From positions 1-64,000 of the forward strand of contig JAHQIW010000854.1 of the NCBI GenBank assembly GCA_019055375.1: DNA of 64,000 bases. Direction: 5' to 3'. The notes beneath the pieces are model-generated. The model ran no database searches and was not told the origin of the DNA. It saw only the letters and a list, made by a program, of their open reading frames with translations. Shown here piece after piece: positions 13,501 to 25,306 of the stretch. Each line of letters starts with the position of its first letter. The stretch's first letter is position 1. This stretch comes from Parelaphostrongylus tenuis (Eukaryota; Nematoda; Chromadorea; Rhabditida; Metastrongylidae). The translations under genes and the position numbers were made by a program.

Positions 13501-16500
13501 CGTCGATAACGGTTCACAGTCATCTATCTATCTGTTCATATCAAAGAGCATCTAACATACCACAATCTCGAGAATTGGGTCTTGTCATATACAAAGCAGA
13601 CGAATGATGGAGTCGTCCATATAGCGACATGATTCTACTTACAAGATAGCTTATCTAATGAAGGTTCTTCGCATTCATAGCTACAGACATGACTATGTGG
13701 ATACGGAATGACTGGAAAAGTAATCAAAAGTGAAGCGAATCTGTCTTCCTGTCGGAAAATCGAAGAAGCCGTTGAATGGACGAGCAGTTCATGGACATCT
13801 ATTTTATACGCAAAACAACAGGCTAGAAATGCAAATTTTACATCGCTATCTCTTCTGCGGCTTTGGATGCCAATGAGGTATCGTCAGATTTTACTCAAAT
13901 TGAGCAATCTAGGAAACGTGACTGTGGCCGAGCAAAATTTGTGGAGTAAGCGCACATGGCTGAGCATACATTTCACTCCCTCTATTTTTATTAATAATGG
14001 CTCAGATCTGTCAGTTAAAGAATATCTGCTTTTTAATCAGGGTCCGAATCTCAGCATAGATCGCACTGAAAATCTTTTCAAGTGTACTCGTTGCTCACTG
14101 TATAGTTCTAAATCGTTACAGGTCTATTCATCGCCACCGTCTACGTCCGTCATCACTTTCATGTCCGCACGATCTTCTGGATATCGACCCGCTGGACAAT
14201 GAAGGTGTTTGTGCGTATAAATGCGGAGCGGATGTGATGTTCACCAGTGAGGAGAAGGTGTGTTGGGGGCTAGAAAAATGTTCGATAAACATGAGATTTA
14301 AAAAGTAAAGGGTGTCGTAGGAGATTGTATCACTGACTGTATCGTATGATATCGCTATGTTACCAAAGAGAATAGAAAAGGTCCAAAAACGTGTGAATTA
14401 AAGGAAAACGGATTCTTTTCTTTTAGACGGCAGCAAATGAGGAAACGATCCCTTTCACTGGACAAAGGTTTTCCATTGCATTCTTAGTAATCATTCGACA
14501 GCTTAAATATCTGACTACTGCCCTACATGGTCGCTTTTACTTGAAAAAGTCTCTTTATATGCTCCAGGGAGAGGAAAACATGTTTCATGCGAGCATATTT
14601 CTCACAGGACAGAGCTCTTCCTTTAGACTTTTAGTAATCATTCGATGCATAAGATTCAGCGATTCCAATACTGTGCTCATTTTCTGGAAAGACCGTTTCC
14701 GCAGTGTGGCAGGGAAGATAAGAGTAATTCACATACACAGACATTTGTTTTTTGGCCAGTTCACGGGCTGGGGAGTGGGGGCGGGGCAGAAGGGTTTGCT
14801 TGCTATTTTAGTACGGCCATCGATGATGGTGCATAGTCGGCTCACATGTGAAATGCGACTTTTATTTTTTAAATGAGAATTGCTTCTCTGCTTTAAAAAA
14901 ACTCCAGATAAAACGTATGACTTCGATACTACCAGATTTACTCTACACGTTAATGTGCTTTTCGTGCCTTAGTGAAGTATAAGTGAAATTGCGCAACCGT
15001 TGTAAAATTTCCTTTTGAATTTTACAACATCATAAATGAGTGTTTTTGAAAAAATCGCTACGTAGCGCACTAGCCTGAGACTTGAGCTTTCGAATGGTAA
15101 CTAACATTTTCATGAAAAGTTTTGCTAAGCAAAAGAGATGGTTTCTTCATCTCTAGTCGTCTAACAGAAGAGAATCGGGAAATTGTTCATCAATGATGCA
15201 AAAATCTGTGCAGTGGTTTCCGTCTCATTACGGGCGGCTCTCGAGAAACTACAGTGTACAATGTTATTGATCTTACTAGGAAATCTGCACACTTATTCTT
15301 GACCAAGAAATCTAAAGTGTTTTCTACTAGAAGTATTGTGCATATTACCGTTCAGTGAGCGAGGCCTAATAAGTAGCTTCGCCGTTTGACAACGTTGAAT
15401 ACAATTTTCACAGGAGTCTGCTCGAATCATTCTATGAGTAAGGGGATTGTGGACGACATAAATCATGAAAAGAATATGAAAGAATGCAAAAAATTATTTC
15501 GATACCAGCGTTTCTTTTGTGATGCTAGAGCCGAAGCGAGTATAAGTATACAGACGCGAGTTCAACTCTCAATTGGGACCAAAATTTTGCATATCACTTG
15601 ATATTCCTGTATATACGAGTATGCGTATGATTCGTATTTTTTGGAAACAGAAAATCAATTTGTTTTTGGAGAGCGCTCAAAAAAAAAACTCAAAGAGTCC
15701 TGCTGCTTTGTGAGCTTGAAAAAACACCTTAGGCATCGATCAGTCAAGACACACGTAGTTGTTTTAACTCGTTCGGGACGGCAATCATTCGCGTGGCGTG
15801 ATTCGCGAGCGACGCACGATTTTTGTTATTCAAATGAGATTCTTTTCTGTCTTAAATAGAAAACTTTAGTTATTTCGGGTCAGTCTGATAGTCCACGAAT
15901 TTCTCTACGCGATGAAAAGTTGTTCGTGCACACATAACTTTTATTAGAGAGGAAAATTCTGAGTGTGAAGCGTAATTTTCTTTTTGCTTTTGCAGCACGC
16001 TATGAAGACTTTGTAAAGGTGCGGAATTATTTTCAGAATGAGCGAGATTTAAACTATCGAATGAGTACTGATATTCTAATGAAAAGTTATCCACAGACCC
16101 CCGCCGCAAAAACGTAGCACTCTGTGTCTGAAACATTTCATTTTTGCTGCTACAACGCACTAGAAAGGCTTTTTTTGGGAAAAAGCGCAATGCTGAAATT
16201 GCCGAGATTAAACTTTCGAATAATTACTGCAGGTCTCAGGTAAATGGTTTGTCCAGCGTAAAAGGTCTTCAGATAACCGTGTCCCAGGACAGTACACACC
16301 GTCTCGAACGGTTAATACACAAAGAAACAAGATCACAATAAGAACAACAGGGAGCAGTGCCTAACAGTTAATTGTGCACTGCTCGAAATCTCCTTGAGGT
16401 CATGCATTTGTAAATACTGCTACTATAATTCTAACGCTTAACCAAGAAGAAAACGTTTAGGCAGCAGCGAGAACCTGGATGGTCATGTGGGGCGGATTTG

Positions 16501-19500
16501 ATTTTATCGTCAGTTTATTCACGTTCCTCACATTCCTCATCGAGAAAACACGTTTTCGATTTCCAGAGCGGTACGTAGTTTTGCTTGAAATCGTTTCAGC
16601 GCTTTTTGCCATACATTTTCGCCGTACTATCGAAGAATGGTTACTAGTGTTGAAGAGGCAAATTGATGTCGCGTGGCTGCATTTCCTCGAAATCACCGTA
16701 GTCGAATTGAGTTCGTCAATTGACGGGAGTTTTCGAAAAAGAGCAAAAATTCAGCGTTTAATATTATTGCTATGAAAGAATCGACGAAAGTACTTTCAGA
16801 TGTGTATTCTACATCTCTCTATGCTTCATGTTTTATTCCATTTCATATCTCTTCCCATTAATCATGCAGTATTCGACAAGAGCTTGTGATAAATTGATCA
16901 ATGGGCAAACCTACTTGGTATTTTCAGGTAACCTGACCGTTTTTCATGAAACTTGTAAAATTCTTCTAATTTTGATTATTATATTTTTTAACTGGTGTCA
17001 GAAGAGCCTGAAAAATGTAATATGTTCATGAGAATAAGTTGTAAGCTTCTATTTTGGTCTTTTTCTTCAGGTTTTGAGAACACCAACTGCTTGTTCTCAT
17101 TTGTGTTCACCTACTATTTTGGAACGGCTAGCGGTCTTTGGTGGTTGATGTTTGCTTTTACCTGGTTGGTGTTTGCCAAACTGATTTGTAAATGGTTGTT
17201 TTTGCTTAGTTTGTGAAAACCTCATTCATAAGATTAATGACCATTCTATGAGGTCTGAAATCGATAATAGATAATCTCAAATTTTGATCAGTTTGAAAAC
17301 TCTTTAGGCAACAAAGCAATGTGTTTTGTGTATTGTATAGTAGGAAATTGAGAAGTGGAGCCGGATTGCGATGATATTTCAGCCTTTTCTGCCATATGGG
17401 AAATCGTTTTTGGTTAATGTCATTTTCCTGGAAGCGGTCGAGCTATTTGGCTGCTCGTAATAGGATTGGCTGTGCCGATGCTCTGGACTCATTGACGGAA
17501 TGTTGATGAGGGTCAGGGCCGACACGCATTTTGCGTGCTGGAAAAAGACGAAATACGGAAAATTTCACTTCAGAGGTCGAGTGTAGACCATCTTATGTTA
17601 GGAAACAAAAAGATTGGAACTGATTCACTATCATCCAACATTTCTAGTCTCATCTTGCTTTTTCAGTTTTTGCCTAAATTTTTACCCAAATCCATTATAT
17701 TTGAAGAAATTTTCTTAGCCTGTCTTTATTTTTATGTGCTTGGAAGATCTCACTCTAATCGGTTTATGTTTCAGGTACTTGTCAGCATCTAGAAAGTGGG
17801 TCCCAGAAGGAATTGATGCCTGTTCCATCTACTTACATCTTGTCGCGTGGGGAACGGCTGCTCTGATGACCATTGCTGTACTTGTAATGCAAAAGGTCAC
17901 TGTTAATTACATCCATAGTTTTCTGAAAGATTAAGGCTAGAATTGCTAAGTTAATTAGCAATATGAAGCGAGTGAAGCACAGAACGTGTTTGACGTCATT
18001 CCATCGTCAGCATCGAACATCGTCGAGATGTACGTATGCATAATTGCCCTATCATGTCTGGGTCCATGTCTGATATGAAGTTCATTGTTATGGTCCCAGG
18101 CAGTCTGTCGACCCGTCGAAGCTTGATTTGACTTTTGTTTGGAATCAAACTATGATCCTCGGCTTATTGCTAGTACCACTTATCACTTAGCTAAAGGCGC
18201 TCCATAAATCAAATGTTAGAGTAATATTATGTGCCATCGCAATCTCCATCACAATTTCGAATTAGATTTAGAAATTTCCTCAGTCGAAATGTATAGATTT
18301 CAAGTGTGAATGATTAATTATGTATTTCACAAGAGCTTCAGTGATCGTTTTATAGACTTAATTGTGTGTGAGGCCATGATTATACAAATGAGCTACTTCG
18401 CCGAGCTAAGAGGTAAATGTTGAAAAAAGTCTGAGAATTTTGAAGCTTCTTAGACTTAGATTTCGATATAACACACTGTTGACCGGTAAAGAAGAAAGGG
18501 TATAATCATCAATAATCATGCGAAACACAAAAAGGCAGTTATCAGTGGAGTGTAAATCGTCATATGAAGAGTTATTGTTTCAAGCTTTCAATATTTATGA
18601 CTCTCAACTGGTTTCTTGTTTGGCATTCTGACACAGGTTGTTCACGCCCACATTAGTATTGGTTATTACTCTTACCAGCATTTACTGAGCTAGTGTGCCT
18701 GAACAAACTCGATTTATCAATGTGCGCAAATTCTGGAATGAGTTTCTTGACGCCACCCGTTTCAGCGTCATCCCATTCGCAGACTCAGCATTTTCCAATA
18801 AATTCGCTTTATTCAGGTGGACGCATCCGAGCTTTCCGGTATCTGCACCGTCGGAAACACTGATCCTACTACTCTGTTGGCGTTCTCATTGATACCACGG
18901 TCGGTGCTCGTTTTTACCGGGGCCTGCTTCGTGATTGCTGGTTTTGCCAGCATGTGTCGTGAACGGGACAGCTTCAGAAGACGAGTAAGTTGGCACTACT
19001 TTTCATTGCTTCCTGTTCTCTTGAATTTGCATGAAAACATCGAGACACAAGTCTTCCTGCAAACAAAATCAATGATTTGGTATAATTTATTGCCACTGTT
19101 GATATGATTATTTATATTTTATTCCCAGTAATGAATCAAAGCGGCAGATGAGAGCACATGTGAAGAGTTGAAGGGAAGGGAGAAATCGTAAAGTGGTTTG
19201 TTCTCAGTGAAAATCGTTTCCATCAAAATATCTGCGGAGCTTCCGTTCCACAGCTTGTCGTACTTTTATAGCGAAATATTGCAGCTTGGAAGATTGCAAT
19301 ATGTTATAGTTTCTTAGCTTTGATCTAATCGTTCAAATTACCTTCATAGAAGGTCAATTTGTTCAAGAGCGAAAGTACCGACAACATTCGTCAACAAAAC
19401 TTCAACGATGAAAATGCTGTGGACCTTATAGTTCCTTCTCCACCGAATACTCATGTCATCAGGACTCGACACGCATTCATTCACCCAATAGAACAGCATA

Positions 19501-21993
19501 GAAGACTATAAAGACAAACCTGCGGTCCTTAAGTAACAATTTATATTATCGTATGTACCCAAATGACGAGGCTGAGTGATTTCGACGTTGATCGGAACAC
19601 AAGAAGCTGCGGTTTGCTTGGATGCATATGCGGATGAATTGATCGCAGAAATACTTAGCAAAGCAAAAGAAAAAGGGCGGTGGGACATCTGATACAGGGC
19701 CGTTGAAGGCACCTTTCAGTTACTTCTTCAATAAATTTTTAAACTGTGGTAAATATTGGGTAAGCTTATGCTCATGCGTTTATGTCATGGCGAAAGAAGA
19801 ACATGCTGACGATCTTTAGATCTTCTGAGTCAGATTACTGTAGAATGATTGATCATATGTCTTCGCGGCAGATGCATTATCATGAAAGCGAACGAGAAAG
19901 AGAGAGAGGGAGAACATGATATTTTTTGGCAGTCTTTGTCCAACCCATGCACAGAGCTGTAAAATGCCTGTGACAGATGGATAGTGAATCTGCTATCAGC
20001 ACTCTGAAGCCATCTTGGACAGTTAGAAGGCGGTTGAAATTGCCATGAAAGTTAATAATATGTCTTACAATCAGTTGCTTTAGTTCTGCAACTTTGGCAA
20101 TCATTACTAGTTTGAAGGGTGAACATCTACAATGACGACAATATTAGCACAAATTGTCATGAAAAACCTCAGCAGACGATCTGAGTTCTTTGAAAGAAAG
20201 CCACAGGGAGAGGAGAAAGTTTCTGGGACATTATGCGCTTTGAACGAATTCTCTGGTAATTTGAATTCTTCAGATATTGAATGGAAAGTACCTAAACGGT
20301 TCATTCAAGTTGAGAAACTCGTATTCTTGCCAAAGAACACCATTTAAGATTTAGTATTGTGTTTCAGGGTACTGATACGTCTAAACTGGACAAACTCATG
20401 TTTAAAATGGGTCTCTTCTGTCTCCTCTACATTTTTCCAAGTGTAACACAGATCCTTTGCGATATCTATGCATATAACACTGCAAAGAGATGGTATCCGA
20501 CTACAATTGGCTGCAAAAGCAGTGGAGGAGTCGAAGGTGGACATTGCCATCGTCCACACCTACCACAGGTGCATTCTTTTCCTTACACTGGGAATCAGTT
20601 CGAGTTCTTTTCTGTTAGACAGGAACATAAGGAGGAACGACTCCTTTCGCTGGACTGGCACTTTTCACTAGAATGCTAGTAAATATTCGAACGCTTAATC
20701 TTGGGCTACTGCGCGACTTCATTTTTTGGAGAAACCTTTTTACAGCGCTGTAGCAAAACGAAAACATTTATATTTTGCACACACATCTTTCTTGCAAAAC
20801 AGAACTCTTTCTTTAAATTATAAATAATAACTCGGTTGCGTAAGAATCGAGAATTCCAATGCTGTGCTTTTTTTCTGAAGCAACCGTTTCACTGCAGTGT
20901 AGTAGGGGAAATAAGATTGGTTTTGACGTAGGCGGCGCAGTGCTTGTCAACTAGAGTGCAGGAATTCGTTGTAGATCGATGTACGACCAAAAGATCGTGT
21001 TGGCGCAACTCCCATGTGTAGGCGATTTTGTTACCAAATTTAGTTTTTCTGCGCTCTGAAAGAAACTCCAGATAAACGTATGACTTTGATACTATTAGAT
21101 TTCCTCTAACATTTATATGCTTTACGTGCTTCCAGCGAAATAGTGTTGTAAAATTTGTGCGATAATCTTGATTACTACAGCACTATAAAAGGCTTTTTTC
21201 AAAAAACTAACGTTTAACGCAAAAGCAGGAGAATAGAGCTTTTAAATGATTAGTAAAAGTGCAATAGTTAGTAGGACGAAACAGGCGCCTGTATAGCACT
21301 CAGGCCTTAAAAGCTCAAGACATGTTAAATCCTCATCAGCAATAGTCAGTCTTTGTGCAGCAAATGGGGTCGTTTCTTGATTTGTCTCCGTCTAATAGAA
21401 CAGAACCTCAATTCGCATCTTGATAGATTTGCTATACTTATCTGCAAGATTTTCGATCAATAAGATAGCATTAATCGATAAGTAGGTAGCCTATATTAGA
21501 GAAGAGATAAGTAAGAAACGTGCCTATCAAATATTCTTAGAATGGAATCGAAATCTGTTGAAGGCAATTCAGTGTGCCTCGTCACTGAAAAGTCTCTTTT
21601 GTGGACAACTAGCACATTTCTCAATGCTGCTTATTACACCAATGCCAGACCCGCCTGCCATTTCACTTTATATCTTCATTTATTGCACTAAGTAAAGTTC
21701 TGTTACAAATGTTTCAGGCAGAGATATACCACCTGAACTTGATGATGTCGCTAGCAATTGGAGCCTCATGTGCGATGTGGGTGTTGTCACCAAAGACTTT
21801 GTTGACGTGGCATCGAGTGCTTTGCTGTGGTATGTGCCGTACAGCACCGCAAAAGCCATCCGCTAGTGTCTCGGCAACTCGTCCGCTTCTGGAACCTCCG
21901 ACAGCACCGCCACCACATCCGCCATCTCATTATGTACCGATGTCGACTCACAATCAGAATCAGAATGCGTGGCGACCGTCGAAAGTAGTCTAG
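7426..21993 (+). CDS. Frizzled-family Wnt receptor, 10 exons, 5' end missing
   Basis: Seven-pass plasma membrane receptor for Wnt ligands that signals through Dishevelled. Exons: 7426-7572, 12961-13094, 14122-14257, 16461-16570, 16800-16927, 17071-17164, 17775-17895, 18817-18984, 20368-20568 and 21718-21993. Every exon has an AG acceptor and GT donor, and all phases agree, giving 504 codons plus TAG. The first two exons supply eight of the ten cysteines of the Frizzled CRD (FVCSVFAPMCPEG, CRSVCEQ, FGISWPEPLDC). The third is the cysteine linker, exons 4-10 carry TM1-TM7, and the last holds SPKTLLTW, the KTxxxW Dishevelled-binding motif, followed by a Pro-rich tail. The signal peptide and the first two CRD cysteines lie upstream and were not found. 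Which nematode Frizzled (mom-5, cfz-2, lin-17 or mig-1 type) is not decidable by eye. No frameshift or stop is seen, so it looks functional. Confidence 0.95.
7886..8183 (+). mobile_element. tRNA-derived SINE, family 1
   Basis: A tRNA-like head with A box TGGCGCACTGG (7895-7905) and B box GATTCGATCTC (7939-7949), RNA polymerase III promoter elements, then a body shared with six other copies and a tail of AAAGGAT-type units in other copies (here CTTTATCCTTTAAA). It lies in the first visible Frizzled intron in sense orientation. Confidence 0.8.
8184..12960. other. Frizzled intron, nothing else supported
   Basis: Contains a TATATAAAGG sequence (9230-9240) followed by GC-richer DNA that could be a promoter or solo LTR, a GAC/GAT-rich tract (10655-10700) and MITE-arm remnants near 12060-12390. 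No exon with conserved content. Confidence 0.4.
12961..13094 (+). CDS. Frizzled exon: end of CRD
   Basis: Acceptor GCTTTATAG, donor GAC|GTATGT, 134 bases ending in phase 2. It encodes VKADCSSILEEFGISWPEP, LDCSRFP and LCMNPDE, the last three CRD cysteines and the typical FGxxWPxxLxC motif. The intron before it is 5.4 kb and carries a tRNA-derived SINE. Reading past this donor gives a longer frame, but the join to 14122 restores the family pattern. Confidence 0.92.
14122..14257 (+). CDS. Frizzled exon: extracellular linker
   Basis: Acceptor CGTTACAG, donor AAG|GTGTGT, 136 bases, one base completing the split Thr codon. In the correct frame it reads SLSCPHDLL, then GVCAYKCGADVMFTSEEK, the CxxxC...FxxxEK linker just before TM1 in Frizzleds. 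The longest ATG frame over this DNA is a different frame and is spurious. Confidence 0.9.
14423..15164. mobile_element. Long-arm MITE in Frizzled intron 3
   Basis: About 740 bp bounded by TTAGACGGC and its complement CGTCTAA. The two halves are imperfect inverted copies of one another: GTAATCATTCGACAGCTTAAATATC at the left pairs with the GCTTTCGAATGGTAACTAACA end at the right. No transposase is encoded. The spurious frame at 14541-14876 lies entirely inside it. Confidence 0.7.
15870..16290. repeat. Two partial MITE arms in tandem
   Basis: Two successive arm fragments (AAACTATCGAATGAGTACTG near 16050 and AAACTTTCGAATAATTACTG near 16210), each preceded by a CTACAACGCACTAGAAAGGC-type block. Both come from the long-arm MITE family and lie in Frizzled intron 3. 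Confidence 0.45.
16461..16570 (+). CDS. Frizzled exon: TM1
   Basis: Acceptor ACGTTTAG, donor GCG|GTACGT with the Arg codon split. It encodes RTWMVMWGGFDFIVSLFTF and ends in RFRFPER, the conserved FxxPER after TM1. Confidence 0.93.
16800..16927 (+). CDS. Frizzled exon: TM2 and first extracellular loop
   Basis: Acceptor GTACTTTCAG, donor TCAG|GTAACC, 128 bases. TM2 reads CVFYISLCFMFYSISYLFPL. The loop then has TRACDKLINGQTYLVF with one loop cysteine. The acceptor is close to 5' material that also reads open, but only this frame continues the PER motif of the previous exon. Confidence 0.92.
17071..17164 (+). CDS. Frizzled exon: TM3
   Basis: Acceptor TTTTCTTCAG, donor CCTG|GTTGGT, 94 bases. It encodes GFENTNCLFSFVFTYYFGTA and the SGLWWLMFAFTW segment of TM3. 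The Trp codon is split across the next intron (TG|G), which reconstitutes TWYLSASRKW. Confidence 0.93.
17775..17895 (+). CDS. Frizzled exon: second intracellular loop and TM4
   Basis: Acceptor TTATGTTTCAG, donor AAG|GTCACT, 121 bases. It encodes WYLSASRKWVPEGIDA followed by the TM4 stretch YLHLVAWGTAALMTIAVLVM, matching the KW..E.I......FH..AW block of Frizzleds. Confidence 0.93.
18817..18984 (+). CDS. Frizzled exon: second extracellular loop and TM5
   Basis: Acceptor GCTTTATTCAG, donor CGA|GTAAGT, 56 codons in phase 0. It contains DASELSGICTVGN (the D.LSG.C.VG loop signature), TM5 IPRSVLVFTGACFVIAGF and the basic MCRERDSFRRR start of intracellular loop 3. Confidence 0.94.
20368..20568 (+). 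CDS. Frizzled exon: third intracellular loop and TM6
   Basis: Acceptor TGTGTTTCAG, donor CAG|GTGCAT, 67 codons in phase 0. GTDTSKLDKLMFKMGLFCLL corresponds to the GTKTEKLEKLMxxIG block leading into TM6. The extracellular loop 3 part has two cysteines (IGCKSSGG, GGHCHRP). Confidence 0.94.
20615..21395. mobile_element. Long-arm MITE in the last Frizzled intron
   Basis: Same family: left end TTAGACAGGAACA, right end TTTGTCTCCGTCTAA, with shared internal blocks (CTCCAGATAAACGTATGACT, GAAGCAACCGTTTCACTGCA). It is interrupted near its right arm by the ribozyme repeat at 21255-21345. Confidence 0.65.
21255..21345 (+). mobile_element. Ribozyme-bearing repeat fragment inside a MITE
   Basis: It contains GGACGAAACAGGCGCCTGTA (21273-21292) and the tail CTCAAGACATGTTAAATCCT. 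Stem III is ACAGGC/GCCTGT instead of ATAGGC/GCCTAT, a compensated change. The CTGATGA half of the core is missing, so no activity is expected. It is inserted in a long-arm MITE within the last Frizzled intron. Confidence 0.6.
21718..21993 (+). CDS. Frizzled last exon: TM7, KTxxxW motif, tail
   Basis: Acceptor AAATGTTTCAG, 91 codons and a TAG stop at 21991-21993. TM7 is HLNLMMSLAIGASCAMWVL, followed at once by SPKTLLTW, the internal KTxxxW motif that binds the Dishevelled PDZ domain. The tail is Pro-rich (EPPTAPPPHPPSHYVPM) and ends SKVV, which lacks a Ser or Thr at position -2 and so is not a classical class I PDZ ligand. Confidence 0.95.
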   Translation, partial: AEIYHLNLMMSLAIGASCAMWVLSPKTLLTWHRVLCCGMCRTAPQKPSASVSATRPLLEPPTAPPPHPPSHYVPMSTHNQNQNAWRPSKVV

Positions 21994-22523
21994 TCAGCTT
22001 AGGATTGACTTTCTGAGTGATCAACAATGGTAGTTGTTGAAAGAAGTTCAACCATCTAGATATTTGTTTACTGTAAATTTCATGTTGACTGAAATGCATG
22101 CTAACAGCATGAATAGCAACTCAGTTATAGACAATTTTCCCTTTTCCTATGTTCTAATGTTCAACGAATGTTTTGAATCAGTTTTGCTGTAAATCTACAC
22201 GTTCTCACCACACCAGCGATCTTACGTCAACCATGACTAGAAGGCCACAAATACTCGTCCACTAGTACAAAAAGAAAAACTCCGAATCTGTTTATCTATC
22301 AGAGTCGGCTGTAATCAATACATATAGCTTACGTATAGCATATCCAATAAGAGAGCACATCGAGGGGTGTTTGGGGCACTACAACTTTACTTTTCTTCGC
22401 TGATATTCCTAGTTCAAGTACCACTCGTTTCCTTTTCGACCTCTTTGATTGTCACGGGTATTTGGCCATATTTTGTAAATATACGTCGCGATGTTACTTT
22501 ATAGTATAAATTCAAGCTCTTTC

Positions 22524-22529
22524 AATAAA
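22524..22529 (+). terminator. Frizzled polyadenylation signal
   Basis: AATAAA about 530 bases after the Frizzled stop, the first canonical hexamer downstream. It sits in a T-rich stretch with a following ATATATATTTATTG. It is the likely 3' end signal of the mRNA. Confidence 0.55.
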
Positions 22530-25000
22530 ACTCGTATATATATTTATTGCTTTTCATCCTATCAACGATCTCAATATTCTGCATTGATCATTATAGCCGA
22601 ATCTCTGCATACGGCTGGGGTCATGTGATGCCGATGCTCTAGAAGTCTGTTCTATTGTTATGATATATTTGACGCTCATCTATTCAGTGTGTTATCCAGA
22701 AGATTTGATGTTGTGCTTTTGATGACAGCAATAGTAATGCTAATTCTTTGTAGTGATCACTGAGCGATCTTTACTGAAATTTGCTTTTTTTCCCTTAAAC
22801 TCTCTGCTTGCGCCACTTTGGTACAAGAAGTCATAATTATCTTGGAATTTCCTGCCAGTCAAAGGGAGAAATGAATTGGTGCGACTCACTGTGACATAAT
22901 ATCACATCAGAATGTCAGCCACATCAAGCTACCCATGAGTACTCAGCCTCCTTTCTTAAGGCTTAGCAAGCTATAGGTTCGGTATAATATGATGCAAACA
23001 GTGATAAAAATGAGCCTAATTCCTCTGACCCCGAAAGAGCCTCCGGTACGGCAGCTTCGGGTAGGGCGATTACGGAGAAGCTGCTAAAATCTCAGGGCCA
23101 AGCAAGACTGCCTTCGAAATGAACTGAAGTGACGATGCTTATCTATAACACGCGTACACCTGCATGCGAATCCTCCATAAAAATACATTAATCCACACGA
23201 AGGATAATGTGCGACATAATCGAGCCGGTTAAGGCGAGAAGACGCCACCCATTTCACGCTATCTATGGCGCCGGAAAATGTTTCTTGGAGTATTCAATGG
23301 TAGAGGTTTGACGGCGTTGGCGCTCTCGTCAGAACGAGTTTGATCGTGAATTTTGATTCATTTGAATAAGCAGCAACTCGTGTCAAAGGATTGCGTGAAA
23401 TGGGTGGATAAATATATAAATCTTGAACTTTTTTAATACAGCCAACTCGAGCCTGGTAATAGTAGTATCGCTAATAGAATTTCGATTGCTGATTTTTCGA
23501 CGACTTCGCCTAATTCAGAGCCTGGGCGTACGTTGCAATAGGATAATTTGAATGATAGATAACCGATTCCATTGCACCGCCCAAGTCACGTTAAAAGATC
23601 AAATGGAGAAAAGGAGCCATGTCTTGAAAGATAGGGACACATTCGCTCTTCCTATTCATTTTTGGAATTTCAACGTTTATGCAGAGCACTTAAAGAGTTT
23701 TACGCGTAGATGCTCTTGACTTCTGCGCCAGGATCGTGACAGTCACTTCAAAACCATTACTGTTGTGCTATTGCGCCATATGTGTACTTAAAGGTGTGCT
23801 TTATCAAATTTCAAATTGATTATCAACATGTTCGTTTAATCTGACACAAAATAGTCTACCCTTCTCGCCAATCTAATCATTATCACATGCCGTGCATGAT
23901 ATTAAATAATGTGCCTGATGTTCAAGACAAATGTCTCGATATTGTTTCAAAATTCAGCACGGGACTGCCTCCTTCACGCAACATCCATAACTCGCAAAAG
24001 GGGATAAAATCGCTTCAATCAGGCAGAGAAATCAGAAAACGTAAGTTATAACTATGATAAGGATCCGTGTAAATTCGTTAAAAATCATGACGAGGCTTAG
24101 TGAAAGTGAGGCTCCTAAATTTCACTAGGGCATAGTTTTTAGTTTACTTTATTTAGATTTGTGTAAGATTATTTTTTGTTGCTGGCAACTCCGAACCAGC
24201 TTTCCGCGAATAAAACGGTTTTGAATCAACGTTATCGCGACCACACGTAACTTTCGTGGGGTTTACATGGAACGACGCCTATTTTCGCACAATGGGATAT
24301 GCTTGTTTCATATCAATAGACAATAATTCTTTAATTACCGAAATAATGAAGAGTTTGTATACGATGGAGTGTTTAAAAAAAGACTTTGCACCATGGGTAT
24401 CAAAGACATGAGTGGCGCTGCTGCTACAATATGACACTATGATTCATTGTGAGAAACATTGCTGTCAGCATTTGAGTGTGTTCCGCAGCTTATACGTCTC
24501 AATCTCGATATTTTTTGAACACGCATTTCGCACGCATTATTTGTGATTCGCTGTAGCTATTGAAATTCAATCGGTAATTGATTATCACTCGTATTATTGG
24601 CCAGTGAGCTTGTGCGAAAAACGGTTTCCTGCATATACAAGTGCAGTTTAAAACTTTTAGCTACTAGCGCACAACACATCTTCCTCTATGACAAGCCTCG
24701 ACTGCAAAAATTTTTAGAAAACTCAGTATTCATTACTATAATAATAAAAAACAATAAAGCTCGTCAGGAAAGAACCAATCTTATAAAGGTCGTGCGGACC
24801 TTTGCTTGTGAGCTAAAATGAGCCGCACAGAGGTCGTCCGTCACATATTGTCAATACACTTGAATTAGAATGAAGCTGAATTTAACAAACTAGTTAATAA
24901 TCTGCTGTTGTTCCGGCAATTAGCTTACGATCTATGGTTATGTACTTTTTACAGTTGTCAATACCAGCTAACATTACAGCAAGGAACACTGCAAAATTAC
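22530..25000. other. Intergenic
   Basis: Apart from the RTE fragment at 23020-23240, no gene or repeat is supported. Confidence 0.4.
23020..23240 (+). mobile_element. RTE 5' fragment
   Basis: Plus-strand fragment matching the antisense of 45220-45390, with shared stretches such as GAGAAGCTGCTAAAATCTCA and the start of the endonuclease (AGTGACGATGCTTATCTATA). No frame is retained. Confidence 0.55.
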
Positions 25001-25240
25001 TTTTTTTAAAGAAACTCAAGGCCCTGTCGCGGTCTATATACTTCGCACTTGAAGATGTCGTGCTCCTGACGATGGCACGGCCGAGTGTCGATTGGTTTAG
25101 TGGATTGAGTGTAACCATCTTTCGACTTTTTTCCGAGAGGTCTTTCAGCATTAATAATAAGGGTATACTCGTCGAACTGGCGGCGATATTCTTTGCTGAA
25201 ATGGTTTGACAAAATGAGATTAAATTTCATGCCTTCCATT
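25000..25240 (-). repeat. Unclassified dispersed repeat, copy 1
   Basis: Minus-strand sequence aligns with 34055-34260 plus (shared ATTTCAGCA-GAATATCGCCGCCA and GACGAGTAT). Both copies read in one frame as HFS-YRRQF-EY, so it may descend from a coding sequence. No recognised domain. Confidence 0.45.
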
Positions 25241-25306
25241 TAGAGTGTTTTTGAGACCTCTTGAAACAATATAATCTGATAACATTTAATCTAAGAACCT
25301 GCTAAG

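Noticed and set aside
14541..14876. 111-codon frame
   Set aside because: Lies wholly within a long-arm MITE and has no protein family signature.
16457..16696. Minus-strand frame of 79 codons
   Set aside because: Antisense shadow of the TM1 exon of Frizzled.
19345..19440. Possible extra Frizzled exon between the TM5 and TM6 exons
   Set aside because: The flanking exons join in phase and give the conserved loop-3 sequence without it; no family residues are present.
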